64,000 nucleotides of DNA from Asaia lannensis NBRC 102526 (GTDB lineage: Bacteria > Pseudomonadota > Alphaproteobacteria > Acetobacterales > Acetobacteraceae). The stretch spans positions 235,746-299,745 of the forward strand of contig NZ_JAMXQU010000004.1 of the NCBI RefSeq assembly GCF_024054035.1, written 5' to 3'. Positions 7,620 through 17,549 of the stretch are shown piece after piece (position 1 is the stretch's first letter; each line of letters begins with the position of its first letter). Under the pieces are notes generated by a model. The model was not told the origin of the DNA. It ran no database searches and saw only the letters and a list, made by a program, of their open reading frames with translations. Position numbers and translations under genes: made by a program.

Positions 7620-9800
7620 ATGGACAAGACTGACGCCTACAAGAATATCCCCTGGCTCGACCCTGCGCGTGATCCGGACGATCGCGCAAGGGAGGCCACG
7701 CAGGCGATGACACGCGAGCAGAAACTGTCATGGGTGTCGGGCCCGATGGCAATACCGGCGCAGGGGAAGGAGAAGCCCGAAGGTGCGATCGGTTCGGCCG
7801 GATATTTCCCGGCTATGCCGGAGCTTGGAATTCCTGCCCAGCAGCAAAGCGATGCGAGTCTTGGAATAGGTAATCTCGCCAATGTCCGACCCGGCGACAC
7901 GGCGACGGCACTGCCATCATCCCTGATGCTGGGCGCGTCTTTCGATCCGGAACTGGCGCGCGAAACAGGACGTGTCGTCGGACGGGAGGCGCATGCAAAA
8001 GGGTTCAACGTGGTTCTGGGGGGCGGGGCCAATCTTCTGCGCGAGCCACGCGGTGGGCGCATTTTCGAATATATCTCTGAAGATCCGCTTCTGACCGGAC
8101 ATATTGCAGGCGGTTCGGTTGCCGGCATCCAGTCGCAGAATGTCGTCTCGACGATCAAGCATTATGCCATCAATCCGGAGGAAACCGGGCGTGTCATGAT
8201 CAGCTCGGATATCGACGAGAACGCCTTGCGTGAGAGCGATCTTCTGGCTTTCGAGATTGCCATCGAGCTTGGCAAGCCGGGCGCCGTCATGCCGGGCTAT
8301 AATCTCGTGAATGGCACCTGGGCCTCTGAAAATGCTTTTCTGCTGAACGATGTCCTGCGTCGCGACTGGGGGTATCGTGGTTGGGCCATGTCCGACTGGG
8401 GGGCGACACATAGCACGGTCAAGGCGATCCTCTCAGGGCTCGATGTGCAGTCCGGTGCCAATATCGACCCGGCGCCGTTCTTCGCCGCGCCGCTGGAGGC
8501 GGCAATTGAAGGGGGTGAGGTTCCCGAGAAATGTCTCGATCGCGCGATAGAGCGCCAGCTACGCAGTCTGTTTGCAACGGGGGCCATCGATAATCCTGCC
8601 CGACCCGGGGGAGATATCGACTATGCGGCCCATAAGTGTATCGCCCAGCGTGCAGCAGAAGGCGGGATCGTTCTGCTGCGCAACGAGGAAGGGCTTCTGC
8701 CGCTCGCATCAGGCAGGCAGACCATACTGGTTGTGGGTGCCCATGCCGATCGGGGCGTCCTTTCAGGCGGAGGATCGTCTTCGGTGACGCCTGAAGGAAG
8801 TCTGAAGCTAGAAGGAGCCAGTTTCGCCGGACTCTCTCTGGAGAAAGTCTATCATCCTTCATCGCCACTTCATGCGATCCGCATGGCAGTGCCCGACGCC
8901 GAGGTATCGTACGACGATGGCACCGATCCGGATCGCGCCGTCAGGCTGGCGGCCACGGTCGATACGGTGATCTTTTTTGCCGAACTCTGGCGAAGCGAGG
9001 GGCAGGATATACAGGGTCTTTCCCTGCCGGATGAGCAGGATGCGCTGATCGCACGTATCGCGTCGTCGAACAGGCGCACGGTCGTGGTGCTCGAAACCGG
9101 CGGTCCCGTCCTGATGCCATGGCGGGACGATGTCCCCGCCATACTCAATGCATTCTACGCCGGATCCGGCGGTGGAGAGGCTATTGCGAGCATTCTTTTC
9201 GGAATAGTGAACCCTTCGGGCCGTCTGCCATTTACGATTCCGCTGAGCGAAAGCGATCTTCCAAGACCCGGGCAGATCGATCCGGAGACGGTCATTTCGA
9301 ATCCGGGTCAGCCTGTCGACAAGCCAGTCGTCCATCGTGACTACACGATAGAAGGGGCCGATACGGGGTATCGCTGGTTTTCAAGGCAGGGGCGACCGGT
9401 TGCTTATCCTTTCGGCTACGGTCTGAGCTATACGCGTTTCGATTACGGAATGCTGGAAGTCGATGCCGAGGCGCTGATCGCGTGTGTCGCGGTAACCAAT
9501 ACCGGCCCGGTACGTGGGGCCGAAGTGGTGCAGATCTATGCACGGCACGAGGGCGATACATCGTTTCAGCCGCGGCTTGTCGGGTTTGCCAAGCTCGACC
9601 TCATGCCCGGACAGACCATGAGGGCGACGATCAAGCTGGAGCCGCGTTTGTTTGCCCATGTGCAGGAGGCGAGCTGGGTTCGTCAGGCCGGTGCGTATCG
9701 TATCGATGCCAGACGCGATGCCTTAACACCGCTCGTGGCAGCCACAGTGACCCTGCCCGAGTGGACGCGCAGCTTACGCCACGATCAGCCAATCTACTGA
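7620..9800 (+). CDS. Glycoside hydrolase family 3 beta-glucosidase
   Basis: A 726-aa GH3 enzyme that removes terminal beta-linked glucose or similar sugars by a retaining mechanism. The N-terminal barrel has the KHYA motif (Lys180-His181) and the nucleophile motif AMSDWGATHS with Asp259. The middle alpha/beta sandwich holds the AELWRSEGQD region, and a fibronectin-III-like domain closes the protein (GAEVVQIYARH to the end). ATG 7620 is chosen because the earlier in-frame start at 7533 is a TTG with no ribosome site and the family's N-terminus begins here. No signal peptide is visible, so it is probably cytoplasmic and acts on imported disaccharides or glycosides. The gene stands alone; substrate is unknown. 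Confidence 0.9.
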   Translation: MDKTDAYKNIPWLDPARDPDDRAREATQAMTREQKLSWVSGPMAIPAQGKEKPEGAIGSAGYFPAMPELGIPAQQQSDASLGIGNLANVRPGDTATALPSSLMLGASFDPELARETGRVVGREAHAKGFNVVLGGGANLLREPRGGRIFEYISEDPLLTGHIAGGSVAGIQSQNVVSTIKHYAINPEETGRVMISSDIDENALRESDLLAFEIAIELGKPGAVMPGYNLVNGTWASENAFLLNDVLRRDWGYRGWAMSDWGATHSTVKAILSGLDVQSGANIDPAPFFAAPLEAAIEGGEVPEKCLDRAIERQLRSLFATGAIDNPARPGGDIDYAAHKCIAQRAAEGGIVLLRNEEGLLPLASGRQTILVVGAHADRGVLSGGGSSSVTPEGSLKLEGASFAGLSLEKVYHPSSPLHAIRMAVPDAEVSYDDGTDPDRAVRLAATVDTVIFFAELWRSEGQDIQGLSLPDEQDALIARIASSNRRTVVVLETGGPVLMPWRDDVPAILNAFYAGSGGGEAIASILFGIVNPSGRLPFTIPLSESDLPRPGQIDPETVISNPGQPVDKPVVHRDYTIEGADTGYRWFSRQGRPVAYPFGYGLSYTRFDYGMLEVDAEALIACVAVTNTGPVRGAEVVQIYARHEGDTSFQPRLVGFAKLDLMPGQTMRATIKLEPRLFAHVQEASWVRQAGAYRIDARRDALTPLVAATVTLPEWTRSLRHDQPIY

Positions 9801-9998
9801 GGAAAGGCCTGAAACGGCCCGGACCGGCGGTGTATGGCATAGTCCTTCCGGCCCGACAGTGCAGTCAGGCCGGTTTTGCCATCAGGCATTAGTAAGAATC
9901 TGGGCGCGGTGCTCGCTCAGGAAGGATAACCCGGTCCAGCAGATTTGCCGGACCGGCATATGGCAGAACCGTTCAAGACCCTGTCGTCAGGACCGGTT

Positions 9999-10616
9999 CT
10001 AGCCGCCGAAACCCAGAAATCCGATATCCGGCTGCGGGTGGCCGCCAGAGACATCGTAACGGGGTTTGGAGGCGACAGCCATGGCCGCAGCATTGCGACG
10101 GCCCTTGCCCTTGATCGTCAGATGGCCGTTGCCCTTGGTATCGGTTTCGATGCTGGAATGGGTCGTCTCGGTAGCGATGCGGTTATCCGTATCGTAGGTG
10201 CGCATCGACAACAGCAGGAACATGATATCCTTGCGGTTCAGATCGATGGCCATATCCAGAGGCGTCTGGAACAGGACGTTTTTCGCACTCATATCGGCAC
10301 CGCGGTTGAGCGCTTCTTTCGCGGCGTTCAGCGAGCCGCGATTGATGGCATCGAAAAGCGCCTCGGTGGGGTTGAGGTCCACACTGGCGTGTCCGGCATC
10401 CTGCTCCTGTGAATCGGCGCCCGGCAGTGCCGACGGCGGCGCAGCGGCTTTTGCTGCACGACGGGCCTCTGCCTTCTTCTGGGCTTCCTCGGCTTCCTGT
10501 TCGGCTTCCGCATCATCGGCAGACTGCGCATGAGCAGCATGCCAGGGCACGAAGAAAACCGGCGACGCAGCAAGAGCTGCTGTCAGCATCAGCGGGAAGA
10601 ATCTTGGGACATTCAT
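9999..10616 (-). CDS. Periplasmic ankyrin-repeat-like protein
   Basis: A 205-aa exported protein. It begins with a signal peptide (hydrophobic core PLMLTAALAASPVFFV, likely cut after AHA), then a charged Ala/Glu/Lys-rich, probably coiled stretch, then about two ankyrin-like units (TEALFDAINRGSLNAAKEALNRGA; TPLDMAIDLNRKDIMFLLL). The C-terminal part is polar and ends FLGFGG. ATG 10616 gives the best signal peptide; another ATG at 10637 is possible. It lies 60 bases behind the VWA gene on the same strand and may be the last gene of the moxR operon. Ankyrin units bind proteins; the partner is unknown. Confidence 0.7.
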   Translation of the reverse strand: MNVPRFFPLMLTAALAASPVFFVPWHAAHAQSADDAEAEQEAEEAQKKAEARRAAKAAAPPSALPGADSQEQDAGHASVDLNPTEALFDAINRGSLNAAKEALNRGADMSAKNVLFQTPLDMAIDLNRKDIMFLLLSMRTYDTDNRIATETTHSSIETDTKGNGHLTIKGKGRRNAAAMAVASKPRYDVSGGHPQPDIGFLGFGG

Positions 10617-10676
10617 GTGACGTCTCGGATGGCGCATGGTTTGACTATAAAGGATCGTTAACACGCTGGCGACTCC

Positions 10677-12737
10677 CTATCGGCGGCGAAGCCGGCCTTC
10701 ACGCCACCAGCCCAGAAAAAGAAGGACGAGCACGCCAACCAGTGCGAGCCAGGATGGACAGAGTGCGGTCAGTCGGCTCGATGAGGCAACAGGAACGAGC
10801 TGACGCGGAAAGCCGATCCAGCCCGATCCGGTGCTGGGGCCCGAGACGATCTGCCTGATCTGCGGGATGGCGCTCGCCTGATCTATCCAGCGCAGCGAAC
10901 CGTGCGACTGGCTTGCGAGAGGAACAAGGATGCTCGATGTCGCACGCAGATCCGAATACTCCATCGGGTTGCGCGATGCCTCGGCAGCCGTGGCCATCAG
11001 ATTGTCTTGCCGGACAGTCCACAGGCCTTCCATCCCATTCGTCGAAACGCTGGCTGCAAAAACGCCATGGCCCTCAGGGTGAAGCGCGACTTTCGCGATA
11101 TGGCCATCGGGCGATGTCACGAGCGCCGGGGCATCGAGACGCTCCGTATTGCTGTGGCGCTCGATATGCAGGCTGTTATCTGCGATTGCCGCGCGCAGCC
11201 GGTTTTCCTCCAGATCGGGCTCTTTCATCAGCCAGTGCGACAGCCGTTTCAGCAGCTCTGCCTGCGGACCGCCTCCGCCCTCGCCACGCGACCAGAGCCA
11301 GAGCTGGTCGGACAGAAGAAGGGCGACGCGACCTTTCTGGACCTTGTCCAGAACCAGAAGAGGCTGCTGTCCGGGACCGTTGAGCAGGGCCGTACCATGA
11401 ACATGATCCGACCCCAGGGCGCGGTACCAGGGGCCCCAGGGCTGCGGCAGGCCGGCAGTGACAGGATGGCGTCTGCCCGCTTCTGTAAGCTGGGGTACGA
11501 AACGCTCGTCGATGACCCCGCTACTCGGCACATGGGCAGGCAGGATATCGGCCAGGGGCGTGTCCTGCAGCGTACCGTCCTCGGTGAATTCCGGACCGGC
11601 CGTCAGCAGCAGGCCACCGCCCTCGCGCACGTAATCGGCAATATTGGCGAGATAATCCTGAGGCAGAATTCCCGCATTGTGGAATCCGTCGAGGATGATG
11701 AGATCGAACTGCTTGATCCGGTCCTGGAACAGCTCCTTGATCGGGAACGGAATCAGGGCGAGATCGGAAAGCGGTGTGCCATCGTCCTTGTCGGGCGGCC
11801 GCAGAATGGTGAAATGCACGAGATCGACCGAGGGGTCGGCCTTGAGCAGGCGCCTCCAGACGCGCTCTCCCTGATTGGGTGTGCCCGATACGAGCAGCAC
11901 TTTCAGCCTGTCGCGCACGCCGTTGATACGTACGAGCGCATTGTTGTTGCGCGTGCTGACTTCACCTGCGAGCGGCCCGGCCGTCAGGGTCACGAGCATT
12001 TCACCGGGGCGACGGACCGGCACGCTGATATCGACCGGTTCGCCTGACAGCGCGTCGATGGTGCGTGGCGGCTCTTCACCCTGATTGAGCGTCAACGTGA
12101 CAGGCTGTTTCGCACGCGCGCCCAGATCGTCCACGACGACCCGTATGGTGGCCTCCTTGCCGACAAGCGCATAGGGCGGGGCCTGCAATACGCGCAGACG
12201 ACGGTCCGTTTCCTCACCCTTGCCGGTCAGCAGGACATGGAGCGGCAGGGTCTTGCCGTCACGCGTGAAGATACGGGGCAGGGCAGAAGGCGTGTCATGC
12301 ACCATGCCATCGGTCACCATGATGGCACCGCTGAAACGTCCCGGTGGAAAATCGGCCTGATCGATGGCATCGAACAAACGTGTGCCGTGACCTCCACCGC
12401 CCTGTACCGTGAGCGTATGCAGGGTCAGCCCCGGCAGGTCATGGGCCGATTGCTGCAGGCGCGAGGCGATTTTCTCGGCTGTGTCCAGACGGTTGCGCAG
12501 TGCCATCGAGGGGGAATGATCGACGACGAGCAGAACATCCTGAGGAGAGGGTTCGAAGAACGGGCGGCTCAGACGCGGCCCGCTCAGCCATAGCAGAACG
12601 AGCAGGAGGGCCAGAACGCGCGCCACGCTGCCCGGTGCGCGACGCAGTATGGCATAGGCACCCAGAACCGCGACGAGCGCTGCAGACGCTTCGAGCATCC
12701 AGAGAGGAACGAGCGGCATGAAGGTAAGATGGCTCAT
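10677..12737 (-). CDS. Membrane-anchored VWA / glutamine-amidotransferase-like protein
   Basis: A 686-aa protein with two N-terminal TM segments, then a von Willebrand A-like domain whose DHSPS sequence in LLVVDHSPSMALRNR fits the metal-site DxSxS motif. A middle region resembles the class-I glutamine-amidotransferase fold (FDLIILDGFHNAGILP, YVREGGGLLLTAGPE) but no catalytic cysteine triad was recognised. A final TM helix (LALVGVLVLLFLGWW) ends in a basic tail. It overlaps the preceding BatA-DUF4159 gene by ATGA. MoxR-linked VWA proteins are thought to act with the AAA+ ATPase as chaperone-like complexes at the cell envelope. Its precise role is unknown. Confidence 0.75.
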   Translation of the reverse strand: MSHLTFMPLVPLWMLEASAALVAVLGAYAILRRAPGSVARVLALLLVLLWLSGPRLSRPFFEPSPQDVLLVVDHSPSMALRNRLDTAEKIASRLQQSAHDLPGLTLHTLTVQGGGGHGTRLFDAIDQADFPPGRFSGAIMVTDGMVHDTPSALPRIFTRDGKTLPLHVLLTGKGEETDRRLRVLQAPPYALVGKEATIRVVVDDLGARAKQPVTLTLNQGEEPPRTIDALSGEPVDISVPVRRPGEMLVTLTAGPLAGEVSTRNNNALVRINGVRDRLKVLLVSGTPNQGERVWRRLLKADPSVDLVHFTILRPPDKDDGTPLSDLALIPFPIKELFQDRIKQFDLIILDGFHNAGILPQDYLANIADYVREGGGLLLTAGPEFTEDGTLQDTPLADILPAHVPSSGVIDERFVPQLTEAGRRHPVTAGLPQPWGPWYRALGSDHVHGTALLNGPGQQPLLVLDKVQKGRVALLLSDQLWLWSRGEGGGGPQAELLKRLSHWLMKEPDLEENRLRAAIADNSLHIERHSNTERLDAPALVTSPDGHIAKVALHPEGHGVFAASVSTNGMEGLWTVRQDNLMATAAEASRNPMEYSDLRATSSILVPLASQSHGSLRWIDQASAIPQIRQIVSGPSTGSGWIGFPRQLVPVASSSRLTALCPSWLALVGVLVLLFLGWWREGRLRRR

Positions 12738-15481
12738 TGTTCCATCCTCTTCAGGAGTTCGGGAACGCGCATCTGGTCGGCCTTGTAATTGCCGGTCAGG
12801 GCATAGAGCAGAAGATTGACGCCAAAGCGATAGGCCTGCGTACGCTGGTCTTCGCCACCGGGGATGACGGCATAGGGCGTATTGCCCTGCGCATCCATGG
12901 CCCAGGCATGGGCCCAGTCCCCTGCGCCGATAATGATCGGGCTGACATCGTCATTGCTGTCGTCGCCACTGCGCGCCACCCAGACGGGCAGGCCCTGAAC
13001 GCGACCGGGGAAGTCGTGCAGGAGATAGAAGCTGTGGGCGAGCACATGGTGATCGTCGAGCTTCGAGAGCGGCGGTACGACCAGACCCGCCGTTGCACGC
13101 CGGAGTGCGGACCGCATCTGCCCTTCATCCTGCGTGGACAGGTCGGAGCCGACCCCCTGGGTGTCGAGCATCAAGATGCCGCCATGCGCCATGAAGCTGT
13201 TCAGCGCGGCAGAGCGCTTCGCATCTTCCTGCACATCGTCGGTGATCGGCCAGTAGATCAGCGGGTAAAAGGCCAGATCGTCCTTGCCTGGCACCAGGCC
13301 ATCCGGATGACCCATAACGGCCGATGAACGATCGGTGGCGTAATTGGACAGGCCTTGCAGGCCCTCTTTCGAGGCCTGGTCGATATCGTCATGTCCGGTC
13401 AGGATATAGCCCAGCCGCGTTTCGAGTGCAGCACCGGGCACGATGCCATGCGTGACCGCTTTGGGGGCCGATCCTTCATCTTCATCCTGCGCTCTGGCCT
13501 GTGCGAGCGGGTAGAGAGTGACGAGAGCGACAAGCGCGATCATGGTGATGCGCCCGAGCAGTCCGCGCAGCCAGAGAGCGATCAGGAAATCCGCAATCAG
13601 GATCAGGAAGCCCGCTCCGACAAGCAAGGGCGCCAGAGCGCGGTCCGGCGAGACACGATCAGGCGTCAGGCTTTTGCCCAGAAGCGGCTCGGGCATGAGG
13701 GCTGGCAGATGACCGCCAAGATTGAAAGCCTTGCGCGCCAGATGAGGCCCGTAATAGCCGGGCGGGTGCTGCACATCGGGCATGGTCGTCGCCAGTGCAC
13801 GCGCCAGAATCGGCCGGGCGGCTTCAGGCGGCGCAACGAGCTGGCCATGAGCGTCGAGCATGGAGAAGGGAGCGAGCTGACGGGCCGCATTATCGGTCTG
13901 CTGACCCATCGAACGATCGACAAGGCGCTCGAGCATGGCCGGAAAGAGACCTGATAATGGCAGGCTCGACCAGTCTGCCGTGCCTGTCACATGAAACAGG
14001 ACGAGCTCTCCCTGACCGAAGGCGCTGGCTGTCACCAGAGGCGTGCCATCGCTCAGACGGGCCCAGACATGCGTACCCAGATCGGATGTCGGTTCTGCAA
14101 GCACCTGACGTGTGACCGTGACCTCTTTCGGCAGGGCAAGGCCGTTGAAGGGAGAGTGCTCGGCAAAATCCGACAGAACCTGTGGTTTGCCCCAGGACAT
14201 GGGGCCGCCAAGCTGCCTCATGCCGTTCATCAGGGGCACAGGCAGAAGCGTTTTGCCCATGTCGTGCTGCGCGGCCTGCGGATCAGAGGCAAGAACGGGA
14301 CCAGCGAAGCGGATGAGCACGCCGCCATGGCGCACCCAGTCGGCCACAAGATGACGTGTCGCTTCATCGCCCAGTGTTCCGTCGGTTGCCACGAGAACAG
14401 AGAGCTTCTGTTTGAGAAGCGCCGGGAGAGGACCGCGATGGAGCTCACCGACGCCCTTGATAGCCTGAGCAAGGAAAAAACCCTGGCCTGTAAGGGGCGT
14501 GTCCTGTGTGCCCGGTGTGACCAGACCGACAGGATGACGGTGCTCGCCTTCATCCAGCAGGGCAATGGCGGAGGGACCGGGCAGGGGCGCCGCATCGTCC
14601 TCGAGAACGATTCTGGCGGCACGGTTGCGCAGCAGGGGCGGTAAGGGAATATCGGTCAGGTGATTTGCGCTGTCCGAGAGCGGTACGACGGTGAGCGTTC
14701 CACCATTCTCTGCTCTCACACGCAGTTTCAGTGGGCGAGCCGGGCAGGGCAGACCGCTTGCCGTGACAGAAAGGGCGGAATTGTCCCCTTCATGGGCGGC
14801 GAGCAGCACCGTATCGCAACCGGGCCAGCGCATATCGCGTATGCCAGCCCCGAATCCGGTAATCGCTTGCCTGAGCGCAGTGTCCGCCCCGGTCGCCACG
14901 CCATCGGAAAGAAACACGAGAACGGGCAGGACGTCGTTCGATGCCGTATGCGACAGCGTGTCGAGAATATGGGCTGTACTGAGGCGATCGGACGGCCATG
15001 AATGGGGTGAAAGCCCCAGCAGGCGTTCTTCGAAACGGGCGCGATCCTTCGTCGTGAAGGGGGCTGCCATGCTGCCATCCGGATCGGGAGCGGACAGAAC
15101 GAGCGTGACGGCATGACCGGCGCGAAAGCGCTGTTCCGCAAGGCTGCGTGCGGCGCGCAGTCTCTCCTGCCAGTGCGGGACGGCGGCCCAGCCATTATCG
15201 AGTGTCAGAACCAGATCGCGATCGATCCCGGTTGTGACGCTGCGCCCGAGCCAGATTGGCTGGGCAAGACCGAGCACCAGCAGGGTAACGGCCAGCAGGC
15301 GCAGAACCAGCAGCCACAGGGGCGAGCGCGCGGTATCGGATCGCCCGGGAACGAGACGGCGGAGAATTTCGAGGGAGGGGTAGCTCTGGGTTTTCGGTGG
15401 TGGCGGTGTCGCCTTGACCAGCCAGTACAGGAGCGGCAGCGCGGCGAGGCCGAAGAGCGCAAGGGGAGAGAGGAAAATCAT
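12734..15481 (-). CDS. BatA-like N-terminus / DUF4159 membrane protein
   Basis: A 915-aa multi-domain membrane protein. Residues 1-80 are the BatA N-terminal module with two TM segments (LSPLALFGLAALPLLYWLVK; LWLLVLRLLAVTLLVLGLA), followed by a VWA-like region (DLVLTLDNGWAAVPHW) with a poor metal site. Further TM segments lie near residue 650. The last ~210 residues are DUF4159 (LGYILTGHDDIDQASKEGL, FYPLIYWPI, GGILMLDTQG). It overlaps the genes on both sides by ATGA, which places it in the moxR operon. DUF4159 proteins are regularly found in alphaproteobacterial moxR operons; their biochemical function is not known. Confidence 0.85.
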   Translation of the reverse strand: MIFLSPLALFGLAALPLLYWLVKATPPPPKTQSYPSLEILRRLVPGRSDTARSPLWLLVLRLLAVTLLVLGLAQPIWLGRSVTTGIDRDLVLTLDNGWAAVPHWQERLRAARSLAEQRFRAGHAVTLVLSAPDPDGSMAAPFTTKDRARFEERLLGLSPHSWPSDRLSTAHILDTLSHTASNDVLPVLVFLSDGVATGADTALRQAITGFGAGIRDMRWPGCDTVLLAAHEGDNSALSVTASGLPCPARPLKLRVRAENGGTLTVVPLSDSANHLTDIPLPPLLRNRAARIVLEDDAAPLPGPSAIALLDEGEHRHPVGLVTPGTQDTPLTGQGFFLAQAIKGVGELHRGPLPALLKQKLSVLVATDGTLGDEATRHLVADWVRHGGVLIRFAGPVLASDPQAAQHDMGKTLLPVPLMNGMRQLGGPMSWGKPQVLSDFAEHSPFNGLALPKEVTVTRQVLAEPTSDLGTHVWARLSDGTPLVTASAFGQGELVLFHVTGTADWSSLPLSGLFPAMLERLVDRSMGQQTDNAARQLAPFSMLDAHGQLVAPPEAARPILARALATTMPDVQHPPGYYGPHLARKAFNLGGHLPALMPEPLLGKSLTPDRVSPDRALAPLLVGAGFLILIADFLIALWLRGLLGRITMIALVALVTLYPLAQARAQDEDEGSAPKAVTHGIVPGAALETRLGYILTGHDDIDQASKEGLQGLSNYATDRSSAVMGHPDGLVPGKDDLAFYPLIYWPITDDVQEDAKRSAALNSFMAHGGILMLDTQGVGSDLSTQDEGQMRSALRRATAGLVVPPLSKLDDHHVLAHSFYLLHDFPGRVQGLPVWVARSGDDSNDDVSPIIIGAGDWAHAWAMDAQGNTPYAVIPGGEDQRTQAYRFGVNLLLYALTGNYKADQMRVPELLKRMEQ

Positions 15482-16425
15482 GAATGCAGCTTTCCCCCGC
15501 TGAGGCGCGCATAAAGGGACAGCAGGGCAGGCATCAGGGGCTGATCGGTATGATGAACTGTAAAGCCCGCACGATGAGCCCGGGCGAGTGCCGTCATCTG
15601 TGCAAGATGAGCATGCATTTCGCGTTCGTAGGAATCTCTCAGTGTCTCGACCGCAGGAAGGACGAGCGACGCCTCGTTTTCCAGGCTGTCGAAGGCGATG
15701 CGGCCTGCATAGGGCAGGTTACGCTCCGCCGGGTCCAGAATGCAGAACAGTTCGGTACGCGTCGGACGGGCAGCGATATCGCGCAGCAGACGCTCAAGGA
15801 TTTCCGGTGGAAAAAGGAAATCGCTGACAAGCACGAGTTGCCCGAAAGGGCGTAGCGCATCCAGTTGCGGCAGTGGGTCGGCCCGACCGGATAGCAGGTT
15901 CTGGGCAAGACGCGGCAGGGAATGGGGCCCACTGAGCGAACGCCCCTGCTCCAGGCCGTTGAGCAGCGCAACACGCTCGCCCCCATGAAGGGCGGCCGCT
16001 GCCACGGCAAGCGTTGCCAATCGCGCCTGACTGCGCTTTTCCGGAAGGTCCGCGCGCGAACGCCAGACCATGGAGGGGGACGGATCGCACCAGAGGGAGA
16101 GAAGCTGCGCGCCCTCAGCCTCGCGTTCGCGCACCCAGAGCTGGTCGCTGCGTGCCGACTGACGCCAGTCGATGCGATGGGCGGGCTCATGATCGTGAGC
16201 GGGGCGGTACTGCCAGAAATCCTCACCCGCACCGGCACGATGCTGGTGGTGAAGGCCGGTGCGCAACTGTCTGCCGATACGGTCGGCTTCATCGACCAGC
16301 GAAGGCAGGAGAGCTTCCGCCTGAGGAACGAGCGTACCGATCGCATCGTCCGGCCCCGCACCCGGGCGGGACGACGCCGTGGTGGCATGACCCCGACGTC
16401 GCCACTTCGAGAAAAAACCACTCAC
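15478..16425 (-). CDS. DUF58 domain protein
   Basis: A 315-aa DUF58 protein. The hallmark regions are GEDFWQYRPAHDHEPAHRID (the family's R-x-Y-x-xGD-like segment followed by the IDWRQSARSDQLWV strand) and a VWA-like second half (LVLVSDFLFPPEILERLL). No TM segment is apparent, unlike some DUF58 proteins. It starts with GTG two bases after the moxR stop and overlaps the next gene by ATGA. DUF58 proteins nearly always accompany MoxR ATPases and are presumed to be their VWA-type partners. Function is inferred only from that association. Confidence 0.88.
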   Translation of the reverse strand: MSGFFSKWRRRGHATTASSRPGAGPDDAIGTLVPQAEALLPSLVDEADRIGRQLRTGLHHQHRAGAGEDFWQYRPAHDHEPAHRIDWRQSARSDQLWVREREAEGAQLLSLWCDPSPSMVWRSRADLPEKRSQARLATLAVAAAALHGGERVALLNGLEQGRSLSGPHSLPRLAQNLLSGRADPLPQLDALRPFGQLVLVSDFLFPPEILERLLRDIAARPTRTELFCILDPAERNLPYAGRIAFDSLENEASLVLPAVETLRDSYEREMHAHLAQMTALARAHRAGFTVHHTDQPLMPALLSLYARLSGGKLHS

Positions 16426-16427
16426 GG

Positions 16428-17450
16428 TCAGAGAAGTGCCTCGACAGCCGAGGCGATGAGGGTTTCGACACGCATCCCCGAAGCACGCGCCGAGAAGCTC
16501 AGCGCCATGCGATGCGCCAGAACCGGTTCTGCCAGCTCGGCAAGATCGTCCAGGCTTGGCGTCAGGCGGCCGTCGAGCAGCGCCTGTGCGCGACAGCTGA
16601 GCATGAGTGCCTGAGCCGCGCGCGGTCCGGGGCCGTATAACAGCGCATCGGCAATCTCAGGCTTATAGGCTGTCTCGGGGCGCAGGCCGCGCACGAGGGT
16701 CAGAATGGCCTCGACCACCTTCTCCCCAACCGGAAGGCGCCGCACAAGCGCCTGTGCGTCGATCAGTGCCTGCGGTGAGAGGAGAACCGGTACTGGCGCA
16801 ACAGCCGCCCCCGTGGTCTGGAGCAGCATGTCCCGTTCGGCATCGCGTTCGGGAAAGCCCAGGGAAATGCGCAGCATAAACCGGTCGAGTTGCGCCTCGG
16901 GCAGAGGATAGGTGCCTTCCTGCTCGATCGGGTTCTGTGTGGCCAGAACATGGAAAGGCCGGGGCAGCGGATGATTGGTGCCTGCCTGCGCCACTTCGTA
17001 TTCCTGCATGGCCTGGAGCAGCGCCGATTGCGTGCGCGGGCTGGCGCGATTGATTTCATCTGCGAGCAGGAGCTGCGTGAAGATCGGGCCTTTCACGAAG
17101 CGGAAAAAACGCCTGCCGTTCTCGTCTTCATCCAGAATATCGCTGCCGGTAATATCGGAGGGCATGAGATCGGGCGTGAACTGGACGCGTCGCGTATCCA
17201 GCCCCAGCACGCGTGCTGCCGTACTGACAAGCAGGGTCTTTCCCAGGCCGGGAGCACCGATCAAAAGCGCGTGACCGCCCGAGAGGATCGTGACCAGCAG
17301 TCGGTCGATCACATCGCGCTGCCCAAGCACGACCTGACCGATTGCGCCCCGGACAGCACCGAGTTGCGCCGTCAGACGCTCCGCGAGGGCGAGGTCTGCC
17401 TGAGGATCGGCGGAGAAGGAAGAAAGATCATTCTGGCTCATATTTGCCAA
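16428..17450 (-). CDS. MoxR-family AAA+ ATPase
   Basis: A 340-aa MoxR ATPase. Walker A is GAPGLGKT (residues 65-72) and Walker B lies in LLLADEINRASPRTQSALL, followed by sensor 1 in HVLATQNPIEQEGTYPLPEAQLDRF, a signature of this family. A lid domain with the Arg-rich YGPGPRAAQALML segment follows. It is the first gene of a five-gene minus-strand unit and diverges from the DUF1285 gene with about 100 bases between the start codons. MoxR proteins with DUF58 and VWA partners act as chaperones in metallocofactor insertion or envelope stress; which applies here is unknown. Confidence 0.93.
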   Translation of the reverse strand: MANMSQNDLSSFSADPQADLALAERLTAQLGAVRGAIGQVVLGQRDVIDRLLVTILSGGHALLIGAPGLGKTLLVSTAARVLGLDTRRVQFTPDLMPSDITGSDILDEDENGRRFFRFVKGPIFTQLLLADEINRASPRTQSALLQAMQEYEVAQAGTNHPLPRPFHVLATQNPIEQEGTYPLPEAQLDRFMLRISLGFPERDAERDMLLQTTGAAVAPVPVLLSPQALIDAQALVRRLPVGEKVVEAILTLVRGLRPETAYKPEIADALLYGPGPRAAQALMLSCRAQALLDGRLTPSLDDLAELAEPVLAHRMALSFSARASGMRVETLIASAVEALL

Positions 17451-17549
17451 TCTGCCAGTTCCGGGGGTTTCATCAAGCCATAAGACGACCCAACTTGCAG
17501 CATGAGACCACTTTTTGGACCGCGAGCGGAGAGAGCGTTGAGGGACGGT

